Assembly (NCBI RefSeq): GCF_024331145.1
Contig: NZ_JANDJO010000001.1
Location: forward strand, 496,001 to 560,000
Source of the DNA: Shimia sp. CNT1-13L.2
GTDB lineage: Bacteria > Pseudomonadota > Alphaproteobacteria > Rhodobacterales > Rhodobacteraceae
Length of the DNA stretch: 64,000 bases
Direction of reading: 5' to 3'
Below, in pieces: positions 26,883-35,143 of this stretch. How positions within the stretch are numbered: the stretch's first letter is position 1; each line of letters begins with the position of its first letter. The notes under the pieces are model-generated. The model saw only the letters and a list, made by a program, of their open reading frames with translations, made no database searches and had not been told where the DNA came from. Both the position numbers and the translations under genes were made by a program.

Positions 26883-26918
26883 AAGCCCCGGACCCGTCAA
26901 AGGCTCCGGGGCTTTTTT
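26883..26918 (+). terminator. Rho-independent terminator after the SQR fusion gene
   Basis: A perfect 10-bp stem AAGCCCCGGA/TCCGGGGCTT (26883-26892 with 26905-26914) runs into a T tract (26913-26918), six bases after the stop codon. It also borders the stop of the convergent MocR gene. Confidence 0.85.
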
Positions 26919-26922
26919 CGCT

Positions 26923-28293
26923 CTAGCCCAGCCAATCCTTCCGCGTCACCGCATCCCGCAGAGCACGCAGGTCACTGGCAAGCTGCTCCATCCCGATCGG
27001 ACCACCCAGACAGACCCGCACCGCCTCTTGCGGCGCGCCCGCAACGGTAAAGGCATCGCTCGGCATGATGCCGATCTGACGCCCCGCCATCCGCACCATG
27101 ATCTCGGCCCGGCTTGTGCCTTCGGGCAGCGCCAGCCACAGGTTGAACGCTTCCGGCGCACCCAGCACATCACAGCCCGCCAGCACCTTGGCCGCCAGCG
27201 CCTGCCGCTCCCGCGCCGCACCGCGCACGAACGCCTGCACCGCCTCTGCCGTGCCATCCTCGATCCAGCGCCCCATCAGCGCCAGCGACATCGGCGAGGC
27301 CATCACGTGCATCGCCCGCAAACTCTGGGAAAACGCCCCCATCATCTCGGGCTTCGGCACCCGCACATAGGCCAGCCGCAATCCCGCCCCGAAACACTTG
27401 GACACCCCCGCCACATGCCAGCCCAGCCCCGGCACCCGATCCGAGATCGGCCGCGGCGCATCCGACGCGACAAAGACATAGGCATCATCCTCGATCAGCG
27501 GCATGTCGTGGTCGCGCAGCACCGCCGCAATCGCCTCGCGCCGCCCCTCCGGCACCGTCCGCGTCGTGGGGTTCTGCAAGGTCGGGTTCAGGTAGACCGC
27601 CACCGGCCACTGGCTGGTGATGGCTTCCTCAAGCGCCTCGGGCACCATGCCGTCATCGTCACAGGCCACCCCGATCAGCCGCAGCCCCAGCCGCGCCGCA
27701 ATCGCCCGCAATCCCGGATAGGTCACGTCCTCGCACAAGACCGCCATCCCCGGCTCGCCCAGCACCGAAAGGATCGCATGGATCGCCGCATGAGCACCCG
27801 GGGTGATCGCCAGATCCGCCGCCTCCGCCGCAATCCCGTTGGCCGCCAGCCATCCGGCCGCAACCTCCCGATCCGCCACGCTTCCGGTCACCGACTGGTA
27901 CCGCAGCACCGGCAGCAGATTGGCTGCCACATGCGCCAACCCGCCCTGCATCCGCGCCACAAGCTCCGGATCATCCGGCTCGGGTGGCATGTTCATCATC
28001 GGATCTTCTTCCGAAGCCCGTTTCGGGTCCGGCCCCTCGGCCGCCTCCTCGGGCGCCTTCACGAAAGACCCGCGTCCGACAAAACTCTCGATATAACCGC
28101 GCCGCACCGCCTCGGCATAGCCGCGCGAAACTGTCGAGAAATCCACCCCAAGCCTCTGGGCAAACGCCCTCTGCGGCGGCAACCGATCCCCCGGCGCCAA
28201 CAGTCCACGCATCACATCCGCATGGATTGCTTCGGCAATCTCGATATAGCGGGGCTTGTCCGTGTCCCCCAGGACAGGATTCCAATCCTTCAC
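26923..28293 (-). CDS. MocR-family regulator (GntR winged helix + PLP aminotransferase-like domain)
   Basis: A 456-residue protein if it starts at the GTG at 28293. An N-terminal GntR winged helix (about 15-80, with LPPQRAFAQRLGVDFSTVSRGYAEA) is joined to a class I aminotransferase fold; the PLP-lysine region is GVSKCFGAGLRLAYVR and the Asp site is IEDDAYVF. MocR proteins regulate vitamin B6, GABA or taurine metabolism using PLP as cofactor. The GTG start is supported by AAGGAG seven bases upstream (28301-28306), while further upstream codons lack both a ribosome site and family similarity. No obvious aminotransferase or transporter target is adjacent. Confidence 0.85.
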   Translation of the reverse strand: MKDWNPVLGDTDKPRYIEIAEAIHADVMRGLLAPGDRLPPQRAFAQRLGVDFSTVSRGYAEAVRRGYIESFVGRGSFVKAPEEAAEGPDPKRASEEDPMMNMPPEPDDPELVARMQGGLAHVAANLLPVLRYQSVTGSVADREVAAGWLAANGIAAEAADLAITPGAHAAIHAILSVLGEPGMAVLCEDVTYPGLRAIAARLGLRLIGVACDDDGMVPEALEEAITSQWPVAVYLNPTLQNPTTRTVPEGRREAIAAVLRDHDMPLIEDDAYVFVASDAPRPISDRVPGLGWHVAGVSKCFGAGLRLAYVRVPKPEMMGAFSQSLRAMHVMASPMSLALMGRWIEDGTAEAVQAFVRGAARERQALAAKVLAGCDVLGAPEAFNLWLALPEGTSRAEIMVRMAGRQIGIMPSDAFTVAGAPQEAVRVCLGGPIGMEQLASDLRALRDAVTRKDWLG

Positions 28294-28444
28294 GACCCGT
28301 CTCCTTGACGTTATCCAGCCATCACATCTGTCGCGCGCCCCGTGCATAGCGATACAATATGAAACATTCAAGGCAAATTGATCGATATTGATTGCAATCA
28401 ATTTAGAATCGCCCTAAGCCGAACCAAACTTCGGAGCATGACAC

Positions 28445-28825
28445 ATGACCCAGGACACCCTCGCCGAAACACAGGATCGCCCCCTGAAACCCGCCATCGT
28501 GAAAGGTCTGCGCCTGCGCTGCCCGAACTGCGGCGAAGGCAAACTCCTGCACTCCTACCTCAAGGTGAACACGGAATGCAGCGAATGCGGACAGGATCTC
28601 AGCCACCAGCGCGCCGATGACGGCCCCGCTTACCTGACCATCCTGATCGTCGGTCACATCCTGGGCTTTGCCCTGCACATCCTCTTTGTGCACTTCCGCC
28701 CTGATCCCTGGACACTGGCGCTCACCCTGTCGGTGATTACGGTATCCGCGTCCCTGTTCATGCTGCCACGCATGAAGGGCCTCGTGGTCGCCTACCAATG
28801 GGCCAAGCGGATGCACGGCTTCTAA
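28445..28825 (+). CDS. DUF983 domain-containing membrane protein
   Basis: A 126-residue protein: a zinc-ribbon-like N-terminal part with two CxxC/CxEC pairs (CPNCGEGKLL and ECSECGQDL, about residues 31-54) followed by two transmembrane helices (about 62-84 and 90-108). This is the DUF983 architecture, widespread in alphaproteobacteria and unstudied in detail. It is divergent from the MocR gene across about 150 bases and convergent with luxI, separated by a strong hairpin. Confidence 0.8.
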   Translation: MTQDTLAETQDRPLKPAIVKGLRLRCPNCGEGKLLHSYLKVNTECSECGQDLSHQRADDGPAYLTILIVGHILGFALHILFVHFRPDPWTLALTLSVITVSASLFMLPRMKGLVVAYQWAKRMHGF

Positions 28826-28831
28826 GACCCC

Positions 28832-28865
28832 AAAAAACAGAAAGGGCGCCCCAACAGGGACGCCC
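28832..28865 (-). terminator. Terminator of the luxI gene (bidirectional)
   Basis: A stem of 9 bp with one mismatch (28844-28852 with 28857-28865, loop AACA). On the minus strand it is followed by TTT and then six T (28837-28832). It lies between the convergent DUF983 and luxI genes. Confidence 0.7.
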
Positions 28866-28891
28866 GTGCTCTCAGCCTCGTTATTCGTTTT

Positions 28892-29752
28892 TTAACCGGC
28901 GATCAGGTCTACTTCGCTGTCGCGGATCATGCCCGCCTTGCGCAGAATACCGGTAAGCTTCTTGGCCGCTTCCAGTTCACCCATGTCAGAGGCCGCATGG
29001 AATTGATCCAGGCAGTACTCTTCCAACATCGATTGCGTCACACGGATTTCCGAAGCCGCAGGGACCATACCTTCAAACAGGGTTTCCGGTGCTTTCGGCG
29101 CAGGCACTTTGTCCGCTAACGAGTCTGCCGTCTCCTCATCGACAAAAACGTCGCCCTCGATACCGGCAAACGCCCGGATCTTCTCGATGCGCTCGTCACT
29201 GCAATCCAGCAATGCCGCCATCGCAGGCACCTTGCCCATCGGAACCGTCTTGCCCAGATAGTCATAGGGCGCACAATCCGACCGTTTCAGCACCCGGTTC
29301 ATCACCGGATCGATCACGGTCACGATATCGCTGATACCCGAATTCTGGGCGTACTCCAGCGATCCTGCCATCAACTCGCAGGTGGCATAACTTACCGAGT
29401 TACGACACTTACCACGCCCCAAAAGCTCTGTGTCCACGCAGAACCGGGTCGATTCCCAGATCGTCGGACTGCGCAACGGCGGCTGGCCGTCGAGAATTGA
29501 GGAAAACACATCGGACAGCATGTGCGGCCCCGTGGTCTGAAGCGCACGAACACAGGACACAACACGCCCCTCTTCGTTCACGCCAATAACATACGCGGGG
29601 TTCAAAGCATCAAACTGATCAACCTCTTTACCATCTACGACTTCTACTTCCCAACCGAGACGCCCGCCAAAAACACGCGCTCGGAGTTCAAACATCTGGT
29701 CCAGGAGGCCGCGATAGCGGTCCCGGTTCATACCGTCGACTACGATGATCAT
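28892..29752 (-). CDS. luxI: Acyl-homoserine-lactone synthase with C-terminal extension
   Basis: A 286-residue LuxI family enzyme that makes an acyl-homoserine lactone from SAM and acyl-ACP. Conserved positions are visible in the first 110 residues: LRARVFG, the Trp of LGW, EVDQFD, VSCVRAL and the WESTRF Glu/Arg pair. Usual LuxI proteins have about 200-225 residues; here about 80 extra residues follow the catalytic fold, acidic and helical, with a Pro/Ala-rich linker (VPAPKAPE) and a terminal predicted helix pair. The ATG at 29752 (MIIVVDG) has GGAGAA upstream; the GTG at 29770 is less likely. It is downstream of luxR on the same strand. Confidence 0.9.
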   Translation of the reverse strand: MIIVVDGMNRDRYRGLLDQMFELRARVFGGRLGWEVEVVDGKEVDQFDALNPAYVIGVNEEGRVVSCVRALQTTGPHMLSDVFSSILDGQPPLRSPTIWESTRFCVDTELLGRGKCRNSVSYATCELMAGSLEYAQNSGISDIVTVIDPVMNRVLKRSDCAPYDYLGKTVPMGKVPAMAALLDCSDERIEKIRAFAGIEGDVFVDEETADSLADKVPAPKAPETLFEGMVPAASEIRVTQSMLEEYCLDQFHAASDMGELEAAKKLTGILRKAGMIRDSEVDLIAG

Positions 29753-29789
29753 GATTCTTCTCCGCTGCACTTACACGCTGCGGTGAATG

Positions 29790-29805
29790 TGAACTTTTCA
29801 GTTCA
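29790..29805. promoter_or_regulatory. Lux-box-like inverted repeat upstream of luxI
   Basis: TGAACT-TTTC-AGTTCA is a perfect dyad with 6-bp arms, 38-53 bases before the luxI ATG in the 85-base luxR-luxI gap. Size and position suit a LuxR-type operator, but the sequence is not a classical lux box and no second copy was found. Confidence 0.4.
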
Positions 29806-29837
29806 GAACCTCTATTGGGGAAATCCCGTAGTGGGTA

Positions 29838-30539
29838 TCACAGTGGGTAGATCAGCCCGAGCCCGATTGCGCGCCCGACGGCCTGAGATGTTGTCAAAGC
29901 ACCAAGTTTACTACGACTCGACCGCAGGTGAACTTCCACGGTCCGGCTCGAAATCGACAGGATATCCGCCACATCCTGCTGGGTCTTGCCGGCGGCCGTC
30001 CATTGCAGGATTTCGACTTCTCTCTCAGAAAGCGCCGGGTGCGTCAACTTCTGAGTAAGCGCATGCGACTTAACAACCGTGTCATGCAAATGCACCGCGG
30101 CATTCTGCAAATCACCGATGATCTGCTTTTTCAAAAGCGCCCATTCCGCATCCGAACACTTGCGCGTCACGCTGAACAGGCCAACATCTCCGAAGGGCCC
30201 GCGCACCGGGATCGTCAGGCCTTGATCGGCGATACCGAAATCATGCGCGGCCCGAAAAATCGTCTGGAATGTATCCTCGCCTCGCAGACGCTGCCAATCA
30301 ACGGGTGCGATGCTCTTGCTTGCGGCAATCAATGCGGGGTCGCGGTTTTGAAACCCCTCGTCCACGTACACCTTCTGCCATTCGTCGGGATAGTTCACAA
30401 ACCCATGCACCGATCCGGCAATGGGATTCATGCCCGCATATGCCGCATAGTCCAGCTCATGCGTTTCGCACACCTCGTCCAGAAAGGAACGCAGGTTGTT
30501 TCCCTGAAACGGAAGTTTGCTCAGATCGACAACGGACAA
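29838..30539 (-). CDS. LuxR family regulator with autoinducer-binding domain
   Basis: A 233-residue LuxR-type protein. The autoinducer domain (about 10-150) shows the conserved Trp/Tyr/Asp-Pro pattern: FVNYPDEWQKVY and NRDPALI, then a WQRL Trp and the Gly of GLTIPVRG. The C-terminal LuxR HTH covers about 170-228 (LSEREVEILQWTAAGKTQQD). It most likely senses the signal made by the adjacent LuxI. The start is TTG at 30539, with AGAGG six bases upstream; there is no earlier ATG in frame, and the next ATG would remove part of the ligand domain. Rare start codons can keep regulator levels low. Confidence 0.88.
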   Translation of the reverse strand: MSVVDLSKLPFQGNNLRSFLDEVCETHELDYAAYAGMNPIAGSVHGFVNYPDEWQKVYVDEGFQNRDPALIAASKSIAPVDWQRLRGEDTFQTIFRAAHDFGIADQGLTIPVRGPFGDVGLFSVTRKCSDAEWALLKKQIIGDLQNAAVHLHDTVVKSHALTQKLTHPALSEREVEILQWTAAGKTQQDVADILSISSRTVEVHLRSSRSKLGALTTSQAVGRAIGLGLIYPL

Positions 30540-30574
30540 GTAACGCCTCTTCGCTCGCCCGTCTTCGGGTCTTC

Positions 30575-30952
30575 CTAGTGCAGTTGGGTAGGCGTCCCCC
30601 TGCCGTCAAGCTTGGACTCTACCAAGAAGTCAAATAACGCACTTCTGTGGGGTTTTGAAAGCGCATTATAGTGATCGACGATTTCACGCGCCTCTCTGTT
30701 CAGAAATTCGGGGCATGTGCCCGCCACACCGCAGCTTTCCTGTTCACTCGCAAAGAAGGTTTCGATCGCCACGCCGAGGATGTCGGCAATTTTGAACAGC
30801 TGCGTTACCGAGGCGCGAATCCTGCCTGCTTCCAGATCGGCCACGTGCTTTTCCGCCACGCCCAGCTGCATCGCCAGACCCATTCTCGACAGGCCGCGCT
30901 TTGCCCGCAGCGAGGCAATGCTCTGCCCCAGAAATTCGTCAATCAAACTCAC
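30575..30952 (-). CDS. XRE family HTH regulator
   Basis: A 125-residue protein with a Cro/C1-type helix-turn-helix (about 9-64: LGQSIASLRAKRGLSRMGLAMQLGVAEKHV) and a short C-terminal tail that is not a cupin. A GTG start at 30952 (VSLIDEFLG) with AGGA eight bases upstream is preferred; a GTG at 31015 is possible. It is 36 bases upstream of luxR on the same strand, so it may be the first gene of an xre-luxR-luxI unit and a modulator of quorum sensing. Confidence 0.75.
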   Translation of the reverse strand: MSLIDEFLGQSIASLRAKRGLSRMGLAMQLGVAEKHVADLEAGRIRASVTQLFKIADILGVAIETFFASEQESCGVAGTCPEFLNREAREIVDHYNALSKPHRSALFDFLVESKLDGRGTPTQLH

Positions 30953-31112
30953 ACCTGAAATCCTCGCTAAATTCGCGGGCCCTACATGAATCACTTGCCT
31001 CAGCAAATCAAGCACCCAATGACCCTAATTGGCGTCAAATCCCGATTTCGCCCCCTCGCTTACGTTGGGCTAACCACGCACTGTCCGTTAACTAGGCAAA
31101 TCCGGATTTCAC

Positions 31113-31152
31113 CACCTCCGCAATACCGACGTAATACCGACGCAATACAGAC
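31113..31152 (+). repeat. 40-bp dispersed repeat with 11-bp internal period, copy A
   Basis: A 40-base segment matches, in reverse orientation, 50381-50420 with 38 identical bases; the first 31 are identical without a break. Inside it the 11-mer TAATACCGACG is tandemly repeated (CAATACCGACG, TAATACCGACG, then a partial CAATACAGAC), so the repeats lie on one helical face. Copy A lies about 122 bases upstream of the sulP start. Confidence 0.85.
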
Positions 31153-31214
31153 CCGCGTACCAACATGCCTGCAAAGCCTTAATCCGCTGATTTTCATCTC
31201 GCGGCCTACCCCTC

Positions 31215-31244
31215 TTCACAAATTCTCAGTTTTGAATATATAAG
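31215..31244 (+). promoter_or_regulatory. Candidate sulP promoter
   Basis: TTCACA (31215-31220) and TATAAG (31239-31244) are separated by 18 bases and place the transcription start about 24 bases before the sulP ATG. Both hexamers are one or two bases from the sigma-70 consensus. Confidence 0.45.
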
Positions 31245-31274
31245 ACACTACACAGCTGATGGAGCCCGGACCCG

Positions 31275-33008
31275 ATGTCCCCTATTGCCCGCTACTTCCC
31301 GATCCTCCAGTGGTCAAAAGAGTATAATAAAGAAGCACTTACATCCGATCTCGTCGCGGCTGTAATTGTGACCATCATGCTGATTCCGCAGTCTCTGGCC
31401 TACGCGCTGCTCGCTGGCCTGCCGGCAGAAATGGGCCTCTATGCCTCGATCCTGCCCCTCGTCGCCTATGCGATCTTCGGCACCTCCCGCGCCCTCGCCG
31501 TCGGCCCCGTCGCCGTCATTTCCCTCATGACCGCCGCCGCCGTCGGCAATCTCGCCTTGCAGGGCACGGCTGAATATGCCGCAGCAGCCATTGCACTGGC
31601 GTTCATCTCGGGCCTGATGCTTACCGTTATGGGATTGTTTCGATTGGGTTTTCTGGCGAACTTCCTGTCTCATCCGGTGATCGCCGGCTTCATTACGGCG
31701 TCGGGTGTTTTGATCGCCACGTCACAGCTGAAACACATCTTGGGCGTCGATGCGCACGGGCACAATCTGATCGACCTGATCGGTTCTCTGATCGCCCACC
31801 TACCGGAAACCAATCTTGCGACGCTGGCCATCGGCACAACGGCCACCGCCTTTTTGTTCTGGGTCCGCAAGGGCCTGAAACCCGCTCTTATGTCTCTTGG
31901 CCTTAAGGCGCGACTGGCCGACATCCTAGCCAAGGCAGGCCCCGTCGCCGCAGTGGCCGCAACCACGCTTGTTGCCTGGGGGTTCAACCTTTCCGACGCA
32001 GGGGTGCGCATCGTGGGCGACGTCCCCAAGGGCCTTCCCCCTTTCGCCTTGCCCAGCTTTTCCGCCGACATCTGGTCCTCCCTCTTTGTTTCGGCACTGC
32101 TGATCTCGATCATCGGCTTCGTTGAATCCGTTTCGGTCGCGCAGACACTTGCCGCCAAGAAACGCCAACGCATCGTTCCAAATCAGGAATTGATCGGCCT
32201 TGGCACCTCGAACATTGCCGCTGCGATTTCAGGGGGTTATCCAGTAACGGGCGGGTTTGCGCGATCCGTGGTGAATTTCGATGCCGGCGCCGAGACGCCA
32301 GCCGCAGGAGCATTCACCGCTATCGGTATTGCCCTGGCGGCCCTGCTCCTTACCCCCCTGCTGTTCTTCCTGCCCAAGGCCACTCTGGCCGCGACCATCA
32401 TCGTGGCGGTGCTGAGCCTCGTCGATTTTTCGATCCTTCCCAAAACCTGGAACTACTCGAAGGTCGATTTCATGGCGGTGGCCGCCACCATCTTCCTTAC
32501 CCTCGGCTTTGGTGTCGAAGTCGGGGTCTCCGCAGGGGTTCTCTTGTCGCTGGGCCTCTTCCTCTACAAGACATCCCGCCCCCACGTGGCCGAAGTTGGC
32601 CTTGTTCCCGGCACCCAGCACTTCCGAAATATCCTGCGCCATAAGGTCGAAACACACCCGAGCATCGTGACGCTGCGGATCGACGAGAGCCTCTACTTTG
32701 CCAACGCACGGTTCCTTGAGGATTATCTTTACGATCGCGTGGTATGTGATGAACCGATCAAAAATGTCGTCCTGATGTGCTCGGCCGTGAACGAAATCGA
32801 CATGAGCGCCTTGGAAAGTTTGGAGGAGATAAACCGACGTCTCGACGAAATGGGGATTTCCCTGCATCTCTCCGAGGTAAAAGGCCCGGTCATGGACCGC
32901 CTGCAACGCAGCCACTTTCTGGAAGACCTCACCGGTCGTGTGTACCTGTCGCAGTTCGACGCGATGAAGGCCCTGACGCCACAGCCATCCCCGGTCAGCG
33001 CCGCTTAG
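31275..33008 (+). CDS. SulP family inorganic anion transporter with STAS domain
   Basis: A 577-residue inner-membrane transporter. Residues about 1-420 contain the many hydrophobic segments of the SLC26/SulP fold, including the signatures LIPQSLAYALLAGLPAEMGLY and SGGYPVTGGFARSVVNFDAGAETPAAG. Residues about 440-565 form a cytoplasmic STAS domain (VVLMCSAVNEIDMSALESLEE). SulP proteins carry sulfate, bicarbonate or other anions; the substrate cannot be assigned without a neighbour. It stands alone, four bases from the convergent sitD-like gene. Confidence 0.9.
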   Translation: MSPIARYFPILQWSKEYNKEALTSDLVAAVIVTIMLIPQSLAYALLAGLPAEMGLYASILPLVAYAIFGTSRALAVGPVAVISLMTAAAVGNLALQGTAEYAAAAIALAFISGLMLTVMGLFRLGFLANFLSHPVIAGFITASGVLIATSQLKHILGVDAHGHNLIDLIGSLIAHLPETNLATLAIGTTATAFLFWVRKGLKPALMSLGLKARLADILAKAGPVAAVAATTLVAWGFNLSDAGVRIVGDVPKGLPPFALPSFSADIWSSLFVSALLISIIGFVESVSVAQTLAAKKRQRIVPNQELIGLGTSNIAAAISGGYPVTGGFARSVVNFDAGAETPAAGAFTAIGIALAALLLTPLLFFLPKATLAATIIVAVLSLVDFSILPKTWNYSKVDFMAVAATIFLTLGFGVEVGVSAGVLLSLGLFLYKTSRPHVAEVGLVPGTQHFRNILRHKVETHPSIVTLRIDESLYFANARFLEDYLYDRVVCDEPIKNVVLMCSAVNEIDMSALESLEEINRRLDEMGISLHLSEVKGPVMDRLQRSHFLEDLTGRVYLSQFDAMKALTPQPSPVSAA

Positions 33009-33012
33009 ACGT

Positions 33013-33939
33013 CTATTCCACCGGCGCGCCGGTGCGGGAACGGCAGGGTCCGAAAAGTGCGGCCAAAACAAGGATTACGCCTGACACGGTGGCGATCATC
33101 CCTGCCGCGCTAACGGCGTTGTTCGCCCCAAACCACATCGGACCAAAGCCCGCGAAAACGTACCCCAGAACGGCGGAAACCAGGGCAAAGACAACGCTCC
33201 AAGCGATCTGCACTTCAAGTCGGTTGGTCATCAGACGCGCGGCCGCTGGCGGGCAGATGAACATCGCGATCACGATGATCGAGCCGACCGCATCAAACGC
33301 CGCCACCGCTGCAATCGCGGCCACGATCACAAGGGCAAATCCGATCACCCCCGTGCGCACGCCAAGCGTGCGGGCGAACCCTTCGTCAAAGGTCGAGAGC
33401 TTGAGCGGTCGCCACATGATCCAGGTGAAAGCCACCACCCCGATAAGGGTCAATGCGATCCTGATCAGTTCGTCCGGCAACCCCGCCAGTGCAACAGGAT
33501 CCCAGAGGCTTTCCCACCCCACGGCATCCAGCCAGATCAGGCTTTCGAGATTGCCATAAAGCGCGTGTTCCACATCAAGGTGCACAGACGACGTGTCCGA
33601 TTGTTCAAGCAACAACACGCCACCGGCGAACATGGAGGTGAAGGTCACACCCATTGCCGCCCCGGGTTCGATCTTGCCCAGACGCCGGATTGCCTCAATC
33701 AAGGCCACGGCCACAACCGAGGCCCCCGCAGCGCCGAACATCATGGGCCACGCGGCCACCGTTCCCGTAATCAGGAACGCCACGACAATACCCGGCAAAA
33801 CCACATGTGAAATCGCATCACCGATCAACGCCTGACGCCGCAACACAAGGAAGTTGCCGGGCAATGCACAGGCCACCGCGGCAAACATCCCGATCAACAA
33901 GGGCGTCAGAGACAGGGGGACAAACTCGGCTCCGCTCAT
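33013..33939 (-). CDS. sitD: Metal ABC transporter permease (SitD/MntD type)
   Basis: A 308-residue ABC-3 family permease with about eight or nine transmembrane helices and the family pattern ALIGDAISHVVLPG near the N terminus. It is the fourth gene of a binding protein-ATPase-permease-permease series; two different permeases distinguish SitABCD/MntABCD/TroABCD transporters for Mn(II) or Fe(II) from the single-permease zinc system ZnuABC. Its ATG overlaps the stop of the upstream permease by four bases, consistent with heterodimer assembly. Confidence 0.82.
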   Translation of the reverse strand: MSGAEFVPLSLTPLLIGMFAAVACALPGNFLVLRRQALIGDAISHVVLPGIVVAFLITGTVAAWPMMFGAAGASVVAVALIEAIRRLGKIEPGAAMGVTFTSMFAGGVLLLEQSDTSSVHLDVEHALYGNLESLIWLDAVGWESLWDPVALAGLPDELIRIALTLIGVVAFTWIMWRPLKLSTFDEGFARTLGVRTGVIGFALVIVAAIAAVAAFDAVGSIIVIAMFICPPAAARLMTNRLEVQIAWSVVFALVSAVLGYVFAGFGPMWFGANNAVSAAGMIATVSGVILVLAALFGPCRSRTGAPVE

Positions 33940-35141
33940 GCTGGAACTCCCATTGGTCCACCGATCCTGCGGTCAATTTCCTCGATCTGATCCGTGGTTA
34001 GCACCGTTTCGATCTCGCGCAGCCCGTCGTACAAGGCGGCCGCGCTCTCAAAGGCCTGATCCGCCCGAACCAATTCCCAGCGTTTTTCGTCGCGCAGCGC
34101 CTTGGCCGCGCGAGCCCGCCCCTCCTCGGTCGCCACACCATCCGCCCGCGCAAGACCTGCGCGCTCCAACAGGCGGAGTGTCAGCTTTTCATAGATCGGC
34201 TGCCCCTGTGCCAGCGCCAGCAAACCCTGCCGCATATGAACCCGCCTCTGAAAACTCAGGTGCCGCAGCAAGGCCGCCAAAACGCCGCGGTTCGGCGCCA
34301 GAAGCAGGGAAAGAATGAACATCCCAAAGCTCGTGAGCACAATAATCGGACCGGTTGGCAGATGCGGGATGGCTGCAGAAAGCGCGGCCCCAACATAGCC
34401 GGAAACGCCCCCGACGATGCCGGAGATCAATGTCACCCTGTCTGTGCGATCGGTCCAGAAACGTGCGGTCACAGGCGGGATGATCAGCATTGCCACGATC
34501 AGGATCAGCCCTACGATCTTGAGGCCAACAACCGTCACCGCCATGGCCAGCGCCATGATCGCAAGGTCGATGCGTGGCACGTTGATGCCGCTCGCTGCCG
34601 CAAACTCGGGATCAAAGGCCACCAGCGCCATCGAGCGACGCAGCAACAGGACCACGGCGAGCGTCAACGCCCCACCAGCCGCGATCACCACGGCATCGTT
34701 CCACAACATGCCGGCGGTAGACCCGAGGAGGAACCCTTCCAATCCGGCTTGGCGCCCTACAGACATTGTCTGGATCACGGTCAGGATAACGATGCCAAAC
34801 CCAAAGAACACCGACAGAACGGCGCCAATCGCGGCGTCTTCGGCAAGGCGGGTGCGCCGGGTGAGCCAGCTTACCCCCAACAGGCCGATCCATGCGGACA
34901 CGGCCGAGCCGAACAGCAACCCCGGCAGGCTACGGCCATCGCCGCCCAGCAAAACCATGACAATAAAGGCAAGGCCGACCCCCGGCAGGGTTGCGTGGCT
35001 GATGGCGTCGCTCACAAGGGCCCGCTTGCGCAGGAACAGGAATGTGCCAGTCACTCCGGCAGCGACACCCAGAAAACAGGCACCAATTGCCACCAGAGTG
35101 GCGTTGTAGCCCATCTGTAGAAACAGCGCGTCCCAGAGCAT
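33936..35141 (-). CDS. sitC: Metal ABC transporter permease with C-terminal winged-helix-like extension (SitC type)
   Basis: A 401-residue protein. Residues about 1-285 are an ABC-3 permease (ALVSDAISHATLPG near the N terminus, LLIPPVTARFW-like segment later). The last 115 residues are soluble and charged, with RRVHMRQGLLALAQG, LLERAGLARADGVATEEGRARA and a C-terminal DQIEEIDRRIGG; the pattern of short helices resembles the winged helix of DtxR/MntR regulators. Such an extension is known in some TroC/MntC permeases and may sense metal or couple to the ATPase. It follows the ATPase gene by two bases. Confidence 0.82.
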   Translation of the reverse strand: MLWDALFLQMGYNATLVAIGACFLGVAAGVTGTFLFLRKRALVSDAISHATLPGVGLAFIVMVLLGGDGRSLPGLLFGSAVSAWIGLLGVSWLTRRTRLAEDAAIGAVLSVFFGFGIVILTVIQTMSVGRQAGLEGFLLGSTAGMLWNDAVVIAAGGALTLAVVLLLRRSMALVAFDPEFAAASGINVPRIDLAIMALAMAVTVVGLKIVGLILIVAMLIIPPVTARFWTDRTDRVTLISGIVGGVSGYVGAALSAAIPHLPTGPIIVLTSFGMFILSLLLAPNRGVLAALLRHLSFQRRVHMRQGLLALAQGQPIYEKLTLRLLERAGLARADGVATEEGRARAAKALRDEKRWELVRADQAFESAAALYDGLREIETVLTTDQIEEIDRRIGGPMGVPA

Positions 35142-35143
35142 GA

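Larger units (their letters stand above)
30953..31274. other. 322-bp divergent intergenic region (xre / sulP)
   Basis: No coding region was recognised. The left part must hold the xre promoter. The middle carries a 40-bp dispersed repeat (31113-31152). The right end holds a reasonable sulP promoter (31215-31244). The rest is AT-richer than the surrounding genes and shows nothing else I could identify. Confidence 0.6.
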
